This document shows, in pieces, positions 33,501 through 44,200 of a DNA stretch of 64,000 nucleotides. The notes under the pieces are model-generated. The model had not been told where the DNA came from. It saw nothing but the letters and a program-made list of their open reading frames with translations, and made no database searches. Within the stretch, counting starts at the first letter, position 1. The number at the start of each line of letters is the position of its first letter. The stretch is taken from NCBI GenBank assembly GCA_027625915.1, contig JANTQA010000072.1:310001-374000 (forward strand). The letters are read 5' to 3'. This DNA is from Anaeramoeba flamelloides (lineage: Eukaryota > Metamonada > Anaeramoebidae). The position numbers were made by a program, and so were the translations under genes.

Positions 33501-34948
33501 ATAAGGAAGCTGAATTAAATCTTGAGAAATTTCATTTCTAAATGATTTTATGAACATATTGGACTTTTTCAACCAAAAATTGTGAGGAAAAAATTTGGGA
33601 ATTTGAAATAAAAATTTTCATTTAATAATAGGAAAATGACTGTATGAAAATTAATAAGAATTTTTGTGGTAATGTTTTCAATTTAAAAACGTAGTTTTTT
33701 GTGATGGTTTAAATGAGTTTTTTTGGTGATGGGCTTTGGTTTTTTGTTTTTTGTTTTTGATACCACAATAATTATCTTTAAAGTTATTTGGTTCTATCTT
33801 TATATCTCATTTGCCAAATCCTTTTGATCATACTGCTGATTGCAAAATAAAAGGAACAACAATTTCATCCAGCTTTCCTCAAAAAAGTTTTTAGAAATCT
33901 GAGAATTAAAACAAAATACCAAACTCTACAACTCCAAAAGGAAAACTAATAACGTAATCTTCTTTACACAATTAAAAAAAAAATTGAAATTTTCCTGACT
34001 TGGATCTTTGCAAAACCTTTTTTGGAAAGATAAATGAAAATTTTGTTCCTTTTATTTTTCAACAAATAGCCATTGTAGAATTAATTCAATTAAAAATAAA
34101 GGACACTAAGATTTGTGCTTCAATAATTAGATCAAGAAAGAATTTTTAATATTAAAATTTTGAAATATTCAACTTTAAAACCAAAATCATACAAGTACTT
34201 TTTTCACAAAGCATTCTTTAACAAAACTTACAAATTTGGAAACAAGATTTAGAAAAGATAGAAACCATCTTCAAAAGATCTTCTAAATAAAGAACTAAAG
34301 ATCTGATTTTTAAAACAAAGATTGTTAAGATCTTTAAAACAGTAATTACTTACCTATTAGGATAAAAGGTTTGGTTTAGTTTTAAAAATTTAAACCCAAT
34401 CGTCCACAAAATTGTGTCTTTTTTCCCTTGATAGATACTTTTGTTTTGTTGGTGCTTACTCATCCCATATGGCATTAGCCTCACAGTCGTGCCCCGTGAC
34501 TGTGCTTTTGTAACAAATTTTCTGATTGTTTTTGGGACGCTTGCTTGTTTTCTTGTTGCAAAACTCATTTTAAAGGGTAAACGTCTTGTGTCTTGCTTTT
34601 GTTGCTCGATGTCTTCAAGAAAAAAATAATCTTCAAGTTCGGAAAATTTGTTAAAGTGTATTACGTGTATGGAAAATAAGGGATAAAATTAAAAAAAAAA
34701 AAGACAATTTTCTTCTTTAACATCAGGGAAATTGCTGGAAGGTTATACACCCATTTAGAAAACTTACCACTTAATACATTTTCAGTTTTGAATTTGGATT
34801 TTTCAATGAATTTGGTTTTATTTCTTGTGCCATTGCATTTGTTTTCTTTTTTATGCTTTTGGAAACACTCCAAACTACACGTCCACGCATTACATCCAGG
34901 GCAATTATACTTTGGCTTACCATCACAAATTTGGCATTTTTTTTCCAT
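30560..34948 (-). CDS. BCD1: Box C/D snoRNA protein BCD1 / ZNHIT6 (three exons)
   Basis: Exons on the minus strand: 34948-34768, 34630-34354 and 30980-30560, joined in frame (phases 1 and 2) to 292 aa. Introns are 137 nt and 3373 nt; both begin GTAAGT and end AG. Exon 1 carries a HIT zinc finger (C5, C8, C16, C19, C24, C28, H32, C38). The first junction restores VLSDYFFLEDI, matching VLSDYRFLEDV-like sequence of ZNHIT6. Exon 2 has SRGTTVRLMPYGMSKHQQNK then WTIGFKF, matching the family's RRQGINLKLLPNGFTKRKEN...WHVKLQF. Exon 3 continues without gap (PNR|ANENRTLTETFSKFLD against [21 protein letters not shown]) and ends with MYQTIIEFPIFTIV, the family's NKVIIEYPTLHVV. The tail is DNK/ENK repeats. 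BCD1 helps assemble box C/D snoRNPs with R2TP; that role is by homology. Yeast Bcd1 is 366 aa and human ZNHIT6 470 aa, longer mainly in linkers. Confidence 0.92.
30565..30625. repeat. 12-bp tandem repeat encoding the BCD1 tail
   Basis: Repeated tttattttcttt units in the last coding exon translate on the minus strand as KENKEN/DNKDNK. In-frame expansion lengthens the C-terminus without breaking it. Confidence 0.85.
31140..31300. mobile_element. Partial 197-bp-family foldback in BCD1 intron 2
   Basis: The left end after TA (31140-31141) reads cagtcagttccacttttaag and continues acacaataaaaatctcaaaa. The right arm is eroded (tacttgatttggaaaattttttt) and the right end is not found. Confidence 0.7.
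31301..32441. other. Non-repeat part of BCD1 intron 2
   Basis: AT-rich intron DNA with no recognised repeat and no additional exon: the flanking exons already join without a gap in the protein alignment. Confidence 0.5.
32442..32860 (+). mobile_element. TIR element, ACCGTTGTGG family, copy 2 (419 bp)
   Basis: Both ends read ACCGTTGTGGAAAAAAAGTG inward. The inverted repeats extend about 80 bp through gtttttaattgggaac and attactgaaaa; the left arm carries an extra 20-nt duplication of its gaaacatggaaaaaaagt block. Perfect terminal match means it is the youngest copy of this family here. It sits in BCD1 intron 2. Confidence 0.93.
32870..33415 (-). mobile_element. Copy of the 538-bp TA-TIR family (A3) in BCD1 intron 2
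   Basis: Lies about 10 bp after the preceding TIR element. It aligns with the reverse complement of 47161-47698, from aattttgactctgcacaaac (matching aatttggacacagtttaaac) through acctgtttcgttcgatc and catttgatcgatcaa-type sequence to ttgatttggggt. Terminal repeats are diverged. Confidence 0.7.
33470..33700 (+). repeat. Dispersed repeat shared with the RCC1-BTB intron (copy 1)
   Basis: Matches 44140-44400 in order: gttcaataaggaag.tgaat, tttc.tttct, cttttt..a.caaa, gg..aattgaaataaaaattt-type block, taat..gaaaat. It lies in BCD1 intron 2 and its partner lies in the giant RCC1-BTB intron. Class unknown. Confidence 0.55.
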
Positions 34949-35152
34949 TGGAAATCTTGAAATGAGGAAAGATAAGTGAATAAATCAAAATGAAAAAAAA
35001 TGATCTTGTTAATATTTTTTTTAGATTTTCAATTATAAGATTAAGGTTTAAATTCGATTGGAACCAGAAAAAAGAGAATATGTTTATTTGTAATTACCAC
35101 TCTAACTATATCTTGGAATACCACCAGATAGAAAAATTTGCAAAAAAATATA

Positions 35153-35360
35153 CTTCTTCCATTTCCACTTTTAAGAAACAAACTTTGTTCAGAAATTAAA
35201 ATAAGAAAAATAAACCAAATTGGTACACATTTTTTAGATTTTAATTTTTTTTCCTCAAATTATTTTACAAGAAACCAAAATTTACAACTTAATTTGAGAT
35301 TTTTTTTTAGTTCCTACCATTTCATTTTAACTTTGCGTCTTAAAAGTAGAATTGACTATA
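35153..35360. mobile_element. 197-bp-family foldback, decayed copy upstream of BCD1
   Basis: Left arm ttccacttttaagaaacaaac; right arm acttaatttgagatttttt then ttgcgtcttaaaagtagaat and tgactaTA at 35354-35360. Located about 200 bp upstream of the BCD1 start codon, so it could overlap the promoter. Confidence 0.7.
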
Positions 35361-37987
35361 TATAAAAAAACGAACAAGTCCGTAAAAAATACTCAAAAAT
35401 TGATTTTTTGATAAAAAATTTATATATTTTTTTGCTTTTTCTGAGCTATTCAAAATAAAAAAGAAAATTCTTTTGATTTTTGTATCTTTTACTCCAAAAA
35501 AGAACATTTTATTAAAGTATTTGATAAATTACAAAATTAGTAATTAAAATTTTACTCAAAAAAATATTTTATAATATAAAATAGAAAATTAAAATAAAAA
35601 CAGAAAAATTTTGTAAAAAGGAATTTTTTTTTTATTTAAATGTATTTAAAAAAATGAAAAAAAAAAAAAAAAAGAGATTTTAAACTGCTAGATTAAGTTT
35701 TTATCTGGAGAATTATTATATCAGTTGTTGGTAAATGTTTGTATATTTATGTTGAATATTTTTTTTCCTACGTATGGAAAAACAATACCGTTCTTGTTTT
35801 ATTTTTCAACTAAGAATTTCGTGAAGTTTGTAGTTTTTATAGAAATTTATGCTTCTTTTTGAAATTTCCGAATCTATTTTTTTTTTGTTTGTGTGGTTTT
35901 ATGACCAATAGATTGTACATATTAACAGTTCTATTTGGAACATTTAGTAAATATTCCAAATCTAGCAATCTTAAGGTTGTTTATAAATGTAGAAAATAAA
36001 TCAATGGTACACATTTAAAACCAAGAGAGGTTAAAGGGGAATTAAAATCAAATTAATTATGACTATTTCTTAGATAAATGAGAAATTTATCAAAAATAAA
36101 AATTATTATGATTATTAGTTTTGACATTTATAAAATAAGATCACTGCTCTATTGTCTTTAGATCCATACTTGGACAATTTTTACAAAATCCTAAATTTAA
36201 ATTTGGTATTTGCACTGATTTTTTTTACGACATTTTTTTTTATTAATTTAATATAAATATAAAATAATCAAGTGCCTTTCTTAAATTAAATTAAATTTAT
36301 ATAACTTCTATTGACAAAAATTGTTGAAATATTAAAATTAATAAAATCAAAATGTAGATTTTTTGAGAGTAAAGTTTTCTTAATACTGAAAGGTTGGAAT
36401 TTTTTTTCCAAAATTTGTCAAATGATCAAAATTTATCTAAATTAAATATTAAAATATATCTATTAATTAGAAAATTTTACTTTATCTGATGATTTTCATA
36501 ATCATTTAGCTGGAAATTAGAAAATATTGTCCATTTTTTATTAATATTTTTAATTAGTTAAAAAATTGGTTTTATAGGGTTTTTGAAATAACTAGTTTTA
36601 TATTTGATGGTATACTACAGTAGAAATAAAATTAACTAATATTTCAAAATTGGAGTTTGTTATTGATGATTTTTCCTTTATATTTATCTTAAAATGAATA
36701 CTTTCTTCTAATTACCGATAATTCAAATTTATTTAATTAAATTTTTAGTTCAATTTCGATTTTTGTAATCTAGGTGCTCAACTTTTAAAACAACTCGCGA
36801 GTAAGAATATTTTGAAGGAACAACTAATTTTACAAAGTTTTTCAGCATTTAAGCCAATAGAATGTTATATTTAAAATGATTAAAAAAAGATTTAAAAAGG
36901 AAAATGAAGTGAATATTTTTAGATATTTATTTGAATTTATCAATATTGAATTTCTACTAAATTTAAAAGTATTTTTATTTGAGATCTTAAAAAATAGTAC
37001 TGGTAGAGTAATTTTATTGAGACACTTTGAAATGAGTCCATACAATGATTTACAGATAATAGTTAAATATTCTAATTTAAGTTTCCACAATTGTAGATAT
37101 TAATTACTTCTGATTAAATATGCACATTCAGAAAACCTTGCATTATTTTTTTACTTTTAAAACAAAAAATTCTTGATAATAATTTCAAAAACTAAAAATA
37201 CTTTTAAATCTTTGGTACTATTTTAAAAATATATACAATACTTCAATTGGAAAATCTCCTTACAGTTTTAATTGGTCAGATTTAGAAACACTCTCCTTGT
37301 TATGTTATCTGTTTGGCCTGGAAAAATAAAACGTGAAATATGATCTTCTTCAAAGTGATATAAGATGATATTGAGGAGTTCTGAAGAACGAAAAGTAATA
37401 TCCTCTTAGTTTTAGAATTGTATCATATTTTGAGTCTGGAAGTGGGATCCAAAAAGAGGAATTATAACAAGGAGATTGTTGAACAAATTAAATAATATGA
37501 GTTGTATGTATTTATTTTTTGAAATCAGGATCTAACTTGGTTCAATAAAGAATAAAGAAAACTCAAAGAATAATCTGCTATTTTTTCACTGGCACCTTGA
37601 AGAATTTGCTCTTCAAAGTATCTTTTTTCTCCTAATGAAGGATCGAAAACACTAAAGTTAAATTTTACATTTAACCCCATTTTCATCATTGGAAACTAAA
37701 ATTGGTCTAAATTTTAAAAGAGACAAACTAGATCATCCAACCTTTCAATAATATTGATTTCACATTTGTTTAGAAACCTGCTCAAAGGTAATAAAACATA
37801 AAACCCGTAATCTATTCCAAGTATTTACAATGACTGATTTTGGACATATCGTCTCAAAATTCCCTTTTTGATATCTTAAACAAATGTTTTTATTTTTAAT
37901 TTATTGTGCTTTTTATCCCCCCCCCCCTTTTGAAATTCTTTATAATTACTCTCATTTCTCTTTTTTTAAAAAAATTATTCAAATATA
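35361..37987. other. AT-rich intergenic DNA with a small foldback and a C11 run
   Basis: No gene accepted. A frame at 36876-37103 (plus) is Lys/Phe/Ile-rich and overlaps an equally long antisense frame. About 37287-37480 has inverted arms (actctccttgttatgtt and aattataacaaggagattgt). A C-homopolymer of 11 is at 37917-37927. Confidence 0.45.
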
Positions 37988-38448
37988 ACTGTTGAGTGAA
38001 AAATGTTGGACAGTGAAAAATAGTTGGAAAACAATTTTAAATGGGAACATTATTGAAAATGATTTTTAATTTCTTTCGTTTGTCAATTAACTAAAGAAAA
38101 TAACAATAATCTACTTATTAGAATAATGAATAATGTGATTCTACTGTTTTCAAAAGCGTATATCTGTTAATCCAAAGCAAGTTTAAAAATGACCATTTTC
38201 AGAATTAATAGAAAACTTTACTAAAACTTGGATTTTTGTTAAAATAGCATGATCTACTTTAGTTATCAACCATTCAAATGAGTATTCTGCAACAATAACA
38301 GATTAATGAACTTGTAACACGTTTAAACCTGGATTTATATAAAATTCACCTAGTTATCAATAGGATTTGATTTTCAATTTTACTAATGTTCCCAATTATA
38401 AATGCTTTTCAAAAATTTTTCTGTTTCTAACATTTTTCTCTCAACAGC
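37988..38448 (+). mobile_element. TIR element related to the ACCGTTGTGG family, copy 3 (461 bp)
   Basis: Ends ACTGTTGAGTGAAAAATGTT and, reading in from the right, GCTGTTGAGAGAAAAATGTT. Subterminal gggaacattattgaaaa on the left and the matching ttttactaatgttcccaatt on the right reproduce the inner block of the 419-bp element. The interior is unrelated, so this is a sister subfamily. Confidence 0.82.
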
Positions 38449-38551
38449 AAACATTTTTTTTTTTTAAAATGAGACTAGTTTGATGAAAAACTATAAAACA
38501 GTCAATGTTTGTTTTTAGATTTCCACATTGTTTTTAAACAAATCTATGTAA

Positions 38552-40262
38552 CTAACCCCATTTTCAATCTGTCCCCAAATTATAAGAAAAACTTTTTTTA
38601 AACTTATTGAGCCTTGTTGGGAATATATTCATAAAGCGCAGTTTGGCTTTCGAAAAAAATTTGATACTCGTGTTGCGGTATTAAACTTTTTAAATATTTA
38701 CAATCAGATAAAAACAAATAATGAAAATAAAAATGATAAAACTCATATTATAATGATTGATATAGCAAAATGCTTTGACTCAATCAGTTTTAAAATAATT
38801 AGGAAAACAATAAAAAAGTTTATTTTAAATAAAATTATTCAAAAATTTTTAGTAAAATATTATCAAGGTGAAGGACTCGGTATATTCCAAGGGGATCCCT
38901 TATCACCGATTATATTTGCTCTTATTTCACATTTTCTATTACATTCAGTTTCACTTTTAAGGCACAAACTTTCAACGAAATTTAAGGCACAAAAAAATCT
39001 CAAATTAAGGTACAAAATTTGTAATTTTAATTTTTACAATTTATTATTACTAGAATTTGAATTTTGTGCCTTAATTTGAGATTTTTTTTGTGCCTTAAAT
39101 TTCGTTGAATGTTTGTGCCTTAAAAGTGAAACTGACTGTATTAAAAATAATACCATTAACAAATCATTGTCAAATGTTTGCAGATGATTTAATTTTAATC
39201 ATAAAAGGGAATATGAATCAAATAAATGAAAAATTAAATGCTATATATCAAGTAATTGTCCAATTTGGATTAAAACCTAATGAAGACAAAACAGAAATTA
39301 CTCAAGATTTATCAAAAATTAAATATTTGGGAATTTATTTGGAAAAAAATTTCACATTTAGTCTATAACCTAAAAAAGGCAAAAAGAAACTTATAATAGT
39401 TCTAAACAATTATTCAATAATAATTTATTAACAAATAATTTAAAAATAAGATTATTTAAATCTTTTATATTAAGTCAATTAACATATGGATTAGAAATAT
39501 ATAATTATAAAATAGCAACCCTAAACTATTTAAACTCTTGGATTAATACATGTATTACTGAAATCTGCAAAATAAACAGAAACACACCAATTCTTATTTA
39601 TAAAACAGAATTTAAATTCGAAAATTTGGTAATATCAATCAATAAAAAGAAATTCAAATTCAAAAATAAATTAAAAGAATTATCTCTACCCTATCTGGAA
39701 AAATTAATAAAATTTAATCATAGAATAAACAATAAAATTAACTGGAAGTCGGAGAGTTTAAACCTTCTTAAAAAGGAAATTTATAATTATAATTATAATG
39801 AGTTGTTGAATTCTACCAGTTGGAAGGTACAAAAATATTTCGCAATAATTAAAAACCAAAAAAATTTATTTATTAATCAAAGATATTTAAGTTATCCATC
39901 AAGTTCAACAATTCTAAAATTCAGAACATTTACCAACTGCTTAAATAGATATTATTATGTAATAAATAAAAATTCAAATAAATTTTGTCCTTTATGTTTA
40001 AAATATGAACATAAGGAAATAATAGAAAATATTGATCACTTTTTATGGGTATGTCCTTCCTATGAAAAAGATAGATTAATTTTTCTGAAAAAGTTAAAAA
40101 AATTAAATTTTAATGAAATAATTTTAAATTATGATAGCTTAAAATTATTTTCGTTAATTAATAATCGTGAAATCTATGATTTTACGCTTAAATTTCTGAA
40201 AGGGAATTTAAGTAAAAGGGCACTTAGAGTGTAATCTACACTTCCTCCTCAATAAAAAAAAA
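38552..40262 (+). mobile_element. LINE (non-LTR retrotransposon) fragment, copy 1
   Basis: 5'-truncated element. Reverse-transcriptase motifs in order: QFGFRKKFDTRVAVL (from 38639), IIMIDIAKCFDSI, FQGDPLSPIIFALISH, QMFADDLILI (catalytic F-x-D-D), FGLKPNEDKTEI, YLGIYLEKNFTF. The C-terminal part (39626-40234) ends with a zinc knuckle C-x2-C-x13-H-x5-C (CPLCLKYEHKEIIE...HFLWVC). A stop plus a one-base frame change follows FTFSL near 39368, and the start is missing, so it is dead. It ends in an A-run at 40248-40262 after tctacacttcctcctcaata. A 197-bp foldback element interrupts the RT domain. Confidence 0.93.
38940..39140. mobile_element. 197-bp foldback MITE inserted in the LINE RT domain
   Basis: Element 38942-39138, with TA at 38939/38940-38941 and 39139-39140. 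Taking out the element and one TA leaves the RT frame continuous (FALISHFLLLKIIPLTNHC), and LINE copy 2 shows the uninterrupted equivalent (LLFHIFFFLKIMPLANHC). Same length as the copies at 9.3 and 14.6 kb, and almost perfect hairpin arms. Confidence 0.95.
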
Positions 40263-41251
40263 AAAAAAGAAAAACTTTTTTTTGGGCTAGATGTTAACAA
40301 ATAATTTGGTTCAAAGGACCAAAATATTTGATTGGATTGATTTACATTTGTCAGACAATGTTTTGGGATTTTATGAGAATTAATATCTTTCGAAAAAGGT
40401 TTATTAACATACTCAAAAATAACATGATACAACATTTTTTACTTTAAATTTATTAATAAAATCCGAATTATTTTGTTTAAAATCGAATAGAAAATAAGAT
40501 GAATTGAATAATTATCAAACTTTTACCTAATAATCTAAACAATTACCAAAATCTTTTCCAGAGAAAACTACAGTACTACCCTAAACTTTTTTGACACGAT
40601 TACTTTCTTATTTGTATTTATCCAACTTTGTTTATCTTAAAGTTCGCAAATAAAAAGGGTACTGTTAAATTCAAAGAAATATCTGAAATTTGAAAAAGAG
40701 AGAATAACTTTTGTTTGACTTGAAGTAGAAGTTCCTACTTTAAGGGTCTACTCATTAAAGAGAATTACCTCGCCCAAACATTCATTTCTTAACAAAAATA
40801 ACAAATGTTTTCACAAACAGCGAAAAATGAATCAGAAAATAGTAATTGAGGAAGATTCATTTTTTTCATTTTTCCTCAAATTTATCATGAATTTTTTCAA
40901 ACATAAGGTACTAAATTTTTTTTTTTTTTTAGGTTGTTCAAAAATGAGAAATAAAAAACCACTAAACATGGGATTTAAAAGGAATTTGACTTTATTCAAT
41001 TTGTATTTAATGCATTTCCTTTGTTTCCAAAAAATGCCAAATTCTTTTTGATAAGGAAGGAAAACAACTGTTAAATTCAAAAACTACACGTTGTCAAGTT
41101 AAAACTTGTTGTCTTCTTAAATGTGGTTTCAGGTTTACTTGGATCTTGCTTTTGGTTAAAAAAAAAAAAGAGACATTTCAGGTAATAATAACTGCTTTGA
41201 TCCTTAGCAATTGTACCCACTACATTAAAAAAAAAAAAAAATCTGTGTTTA
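40263..41251. other. Intergenic DNA between LINE copy 1 and the RCC1-BTB gene
   Basis: No protein-like frame is accepted; frames at 40827-41051 (plus) and 40832-41080 (minus) overlap each other. The final 30 bases before the RCC1-BTB ATG are A-rich. Confidence 0.45.
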
Positions 41252-44200
41252 ATGTCTTACCGTAAACCAACAAATAAACAAGATCACGGAGTCGTAATGC
41301 TAAAATTAATAAAACAAAGATTAATACAACCTAACATTGTTGTTGCACCTCACAAATTTCTTTTTGCAATTCATTTTCTGTTCTCTTATTTGTACTTGTT
41401 AAAACAAATTCTATTGCTAATTTTGGCTTTCTAGTCGCAAAAAAATAATGATATTCAAGAAAAAGAAGGCTTTTATGTCAATGGAAAACTAACATATATC
41501 CCACTTGAGCGAACTCCAAAAGGGACTATCAACTCTCCATACTTTATAACTACCGACTTGGATATCCAGCAAATAGTTTCTGGCTATTATTATTGCTGCT
41601 TGCTAACGAGAGATGGTAACATGATCAGTCAGTACCTCTCGGACAAGCCTGTCAAACAGCAAACTTCAGGGATTGTTCAACTCGCACCTGGATCCTATCA
41701 TTGGCTATGTTTGTCCTATGAGGGGAAAGTGTATTCTATGGGGAAAAACCAAAATGGTGAGTGTGGCGTAGGCAATCATGAGAAACAGACAAACTTGGTG
41801 GAAATAAACTTTTTTTCCAAAAATGACAAAACAGTTCGCTTTATTTCAGCTGGCTATTCACAATCATATTTCTTAACAACAGAAAATGAATTGTACGTCT
41901 GTGGATCCAATTCGTCTGGAAATATTGGACTTGGATTTTCTACAAACAAACCATCGCTCCTGAAAAGAGATGTGCTTGATGTCTTTTGTTCACAGGAGTC
42001 AGAAGCATTTATGTTCCGAACAATTAACAACCAAATTTATGGATCAGGAAAGGTAAAACATAAATCCAAAATAGTTTTTTCAAATTTTAAAGATAATCAA
42101 CATTACTGTAAAAAGATTTTTTGAGTGCCACTGGATATTGAAACTTTCAAACCAAAATACCATTCACTCCTTTGGTTGTCAAAGAAAAAGAACCCAAAGT
42201 AATTCAGGGTTGAATCTTTGAATTTTTCAATTTATTAAACATTTTTTACTTTATAAAATTTTTGAGTTTTATTAAATTAGGTTTTGGATCTAGAATTGTG
42301 TTTATGGGAAAGCTTGTAATTAGTCAAAGAGTAAACCAAAAAAATAGACCCAAAAAGGCGAGCATTTGAAACAAAACTTTTCTTTTAGAATGCCAAACAC
42401 GAAAGATCACCTTTCCAGATAAATTTGTTGAAATCAAGAATGAAAAAAAAATTCAACAAAAGTATATTTTTGAAGATATTTCTTCTTCTATATCTTCTGA
42501 ATCTTGGACGAGTACAAACAAGTAATCACTTTGGATTTCTAACCCCCATTACTAATTTATTATTATTGTACAAAAACTTTTTTTTACAAATTTGTTTTTA
42601 TTCTTTTTTCAAATAATTTTATCAAAATAAACAAAACCAAAGAATATTACTTCAAAGATTAGTAAAAATAATTGAATTCTCGGAATCACAAAACAATTAC
42701 AAAAAGTTCAACCCAAAGAAAAAGAAAATTTGAGAAAAAATTCAAAAAAAATTCAGAATTATTTTTAGTTCTCAAACTAAATGTAAAATAAATAATTTTA
42801 AAATCAAATAAATTACGTCCAATAAATCTTTATTTCTGAAGAAGAATTCAAAAAATATCCTATTTTGTCTAATACAAAACTAAGAATTAGACAAATTAAA
42901 TGAAAAATAGGATTTTTAAATTCATTTTGAAAATTCTTGAGAAATAGGAATTTATTTTTATCATAAAATTTTTCAAATAAAAGTTTTCCAATTAAATTCA
43001 GAATTAAAAATAAAAACAAGGAAATAAGAATAAGTAATTTTATCAAATGTAACAGATAAGATCCAGAAATAAATGATTTTATTTTATTTTTTCTGATCAA
43101 TTTATTAATTTCTTTCATTTCCATTTTTTAATTGTTAAGTAAATTTATTATACTAGGATGTATTTCTATTCTCCTTTTATTTATTAAAAAGATTAATGTG
43201 TATTTGGTTAAAGAAATGATTTGAATAATTAAGTTTCGAATAAACTGTGGTGCACTCGGAATTGGTAAAATGTACCTACTTCCTTAAGGTTTACAATCCC
43301 TGAAATTTAAAAGGGGGCTTCTTGGATTTGGTGTGGCAACGTGTTATTTTTGTTCTTAGCTGATCGATCTTTGACTTCTTATTAATTTTAATAGTTGTTA
43401 AAAAATGAATTTATTGTTTTTTTTTTTCTGAAATCCAAATTTGCGAGTGTAATATTATTAGTTTGGAAGGTATTTTAAGAAAAAAAATGTAAATTGTGGG
43501 TTGTCAATTGATATTTTTTTTCCAGTTTATTCGATTAGCTCAAAAAATAAATACATTTTTTAAATGTTCCAAATAAAACCAAAATTTATTATAAAAATAT
43601 CAATTAATAATCGACAAATCACATTTTTTTCTTAGTTACTTTCCAATATATTGCCCTTTAACTCTTCAATTTTAGATTTCAGAAAAAAAAAAACAATAAA
43701 TTCATTTTTTAACAACTATTAAAATTAATAAGAAGTCAAAGATCGATCAGCTAAGAACAAAAATAACATGATCTATCACCAAACAAAAGATAAATTTTTT
43801 TTACAATTTTAGGGATTGTAAACATTAATGGTACTGGTAACTCTTATTTAAACCATCTTACAGTTAAAGGTGCACAATTATAATTGGCGGGTTACCTGTT
43901 TTTAAAGGGTTTGAACGGATATTAGAAGAAAAAATTTAAAATTAGAAATTTTCAAAATTGAAATAATTTTTTCACATTTTTGCTCATTTTTGCTATTTTT
44001 TTTGATATGAAATTGATTTGTAATTTTTTTTTTATTACAAGATCGATAGTCACTCAGTAAAAGTGTGTTATTACAATATTATGAAAAGAGCGAAAATGAT
44101 TGTAGAGAAATCATATTTATTTCCACTGTTAAAATAAAGTTAATCTTTTTAAAATATCTTATCAAAGTCCAATAAGGAAGATGAATAAAATTTCTAAAAG

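Noticed and set aside
34441-34979. Plus-strand frames opposite BCD1 exons 1 and 2
   Set aside because: Shadows; the minus-strand reading carries the zf-HIT finger and ZNHIT6 homology.
36842-37103. Overlapping plus and minus frames near 37.0 kb
   Set aside because: Two equally long frames on opposite strands with Lys/Phe/Ile bias and no homology.
39105-39368. Separate small gene starting in the foldback element
   Set aside because: The first residues come from the inserted MITE; the rest is the LINE RT after the insertion.
41558-42124. A complete 188-aa RCC1 protein ending at 42124
   Set aside because: The last 24 codons run past a GT donor into intron and repeat sequence; the real continuation is the exon at 49733.
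42813-43124. Minus-strand 103-aa membrane-protein-like frame in the giant intron
   Set aside because: Hydrophobic Leu/Ile runs are common chance products of A/T-rich DNA; no conserved motif.
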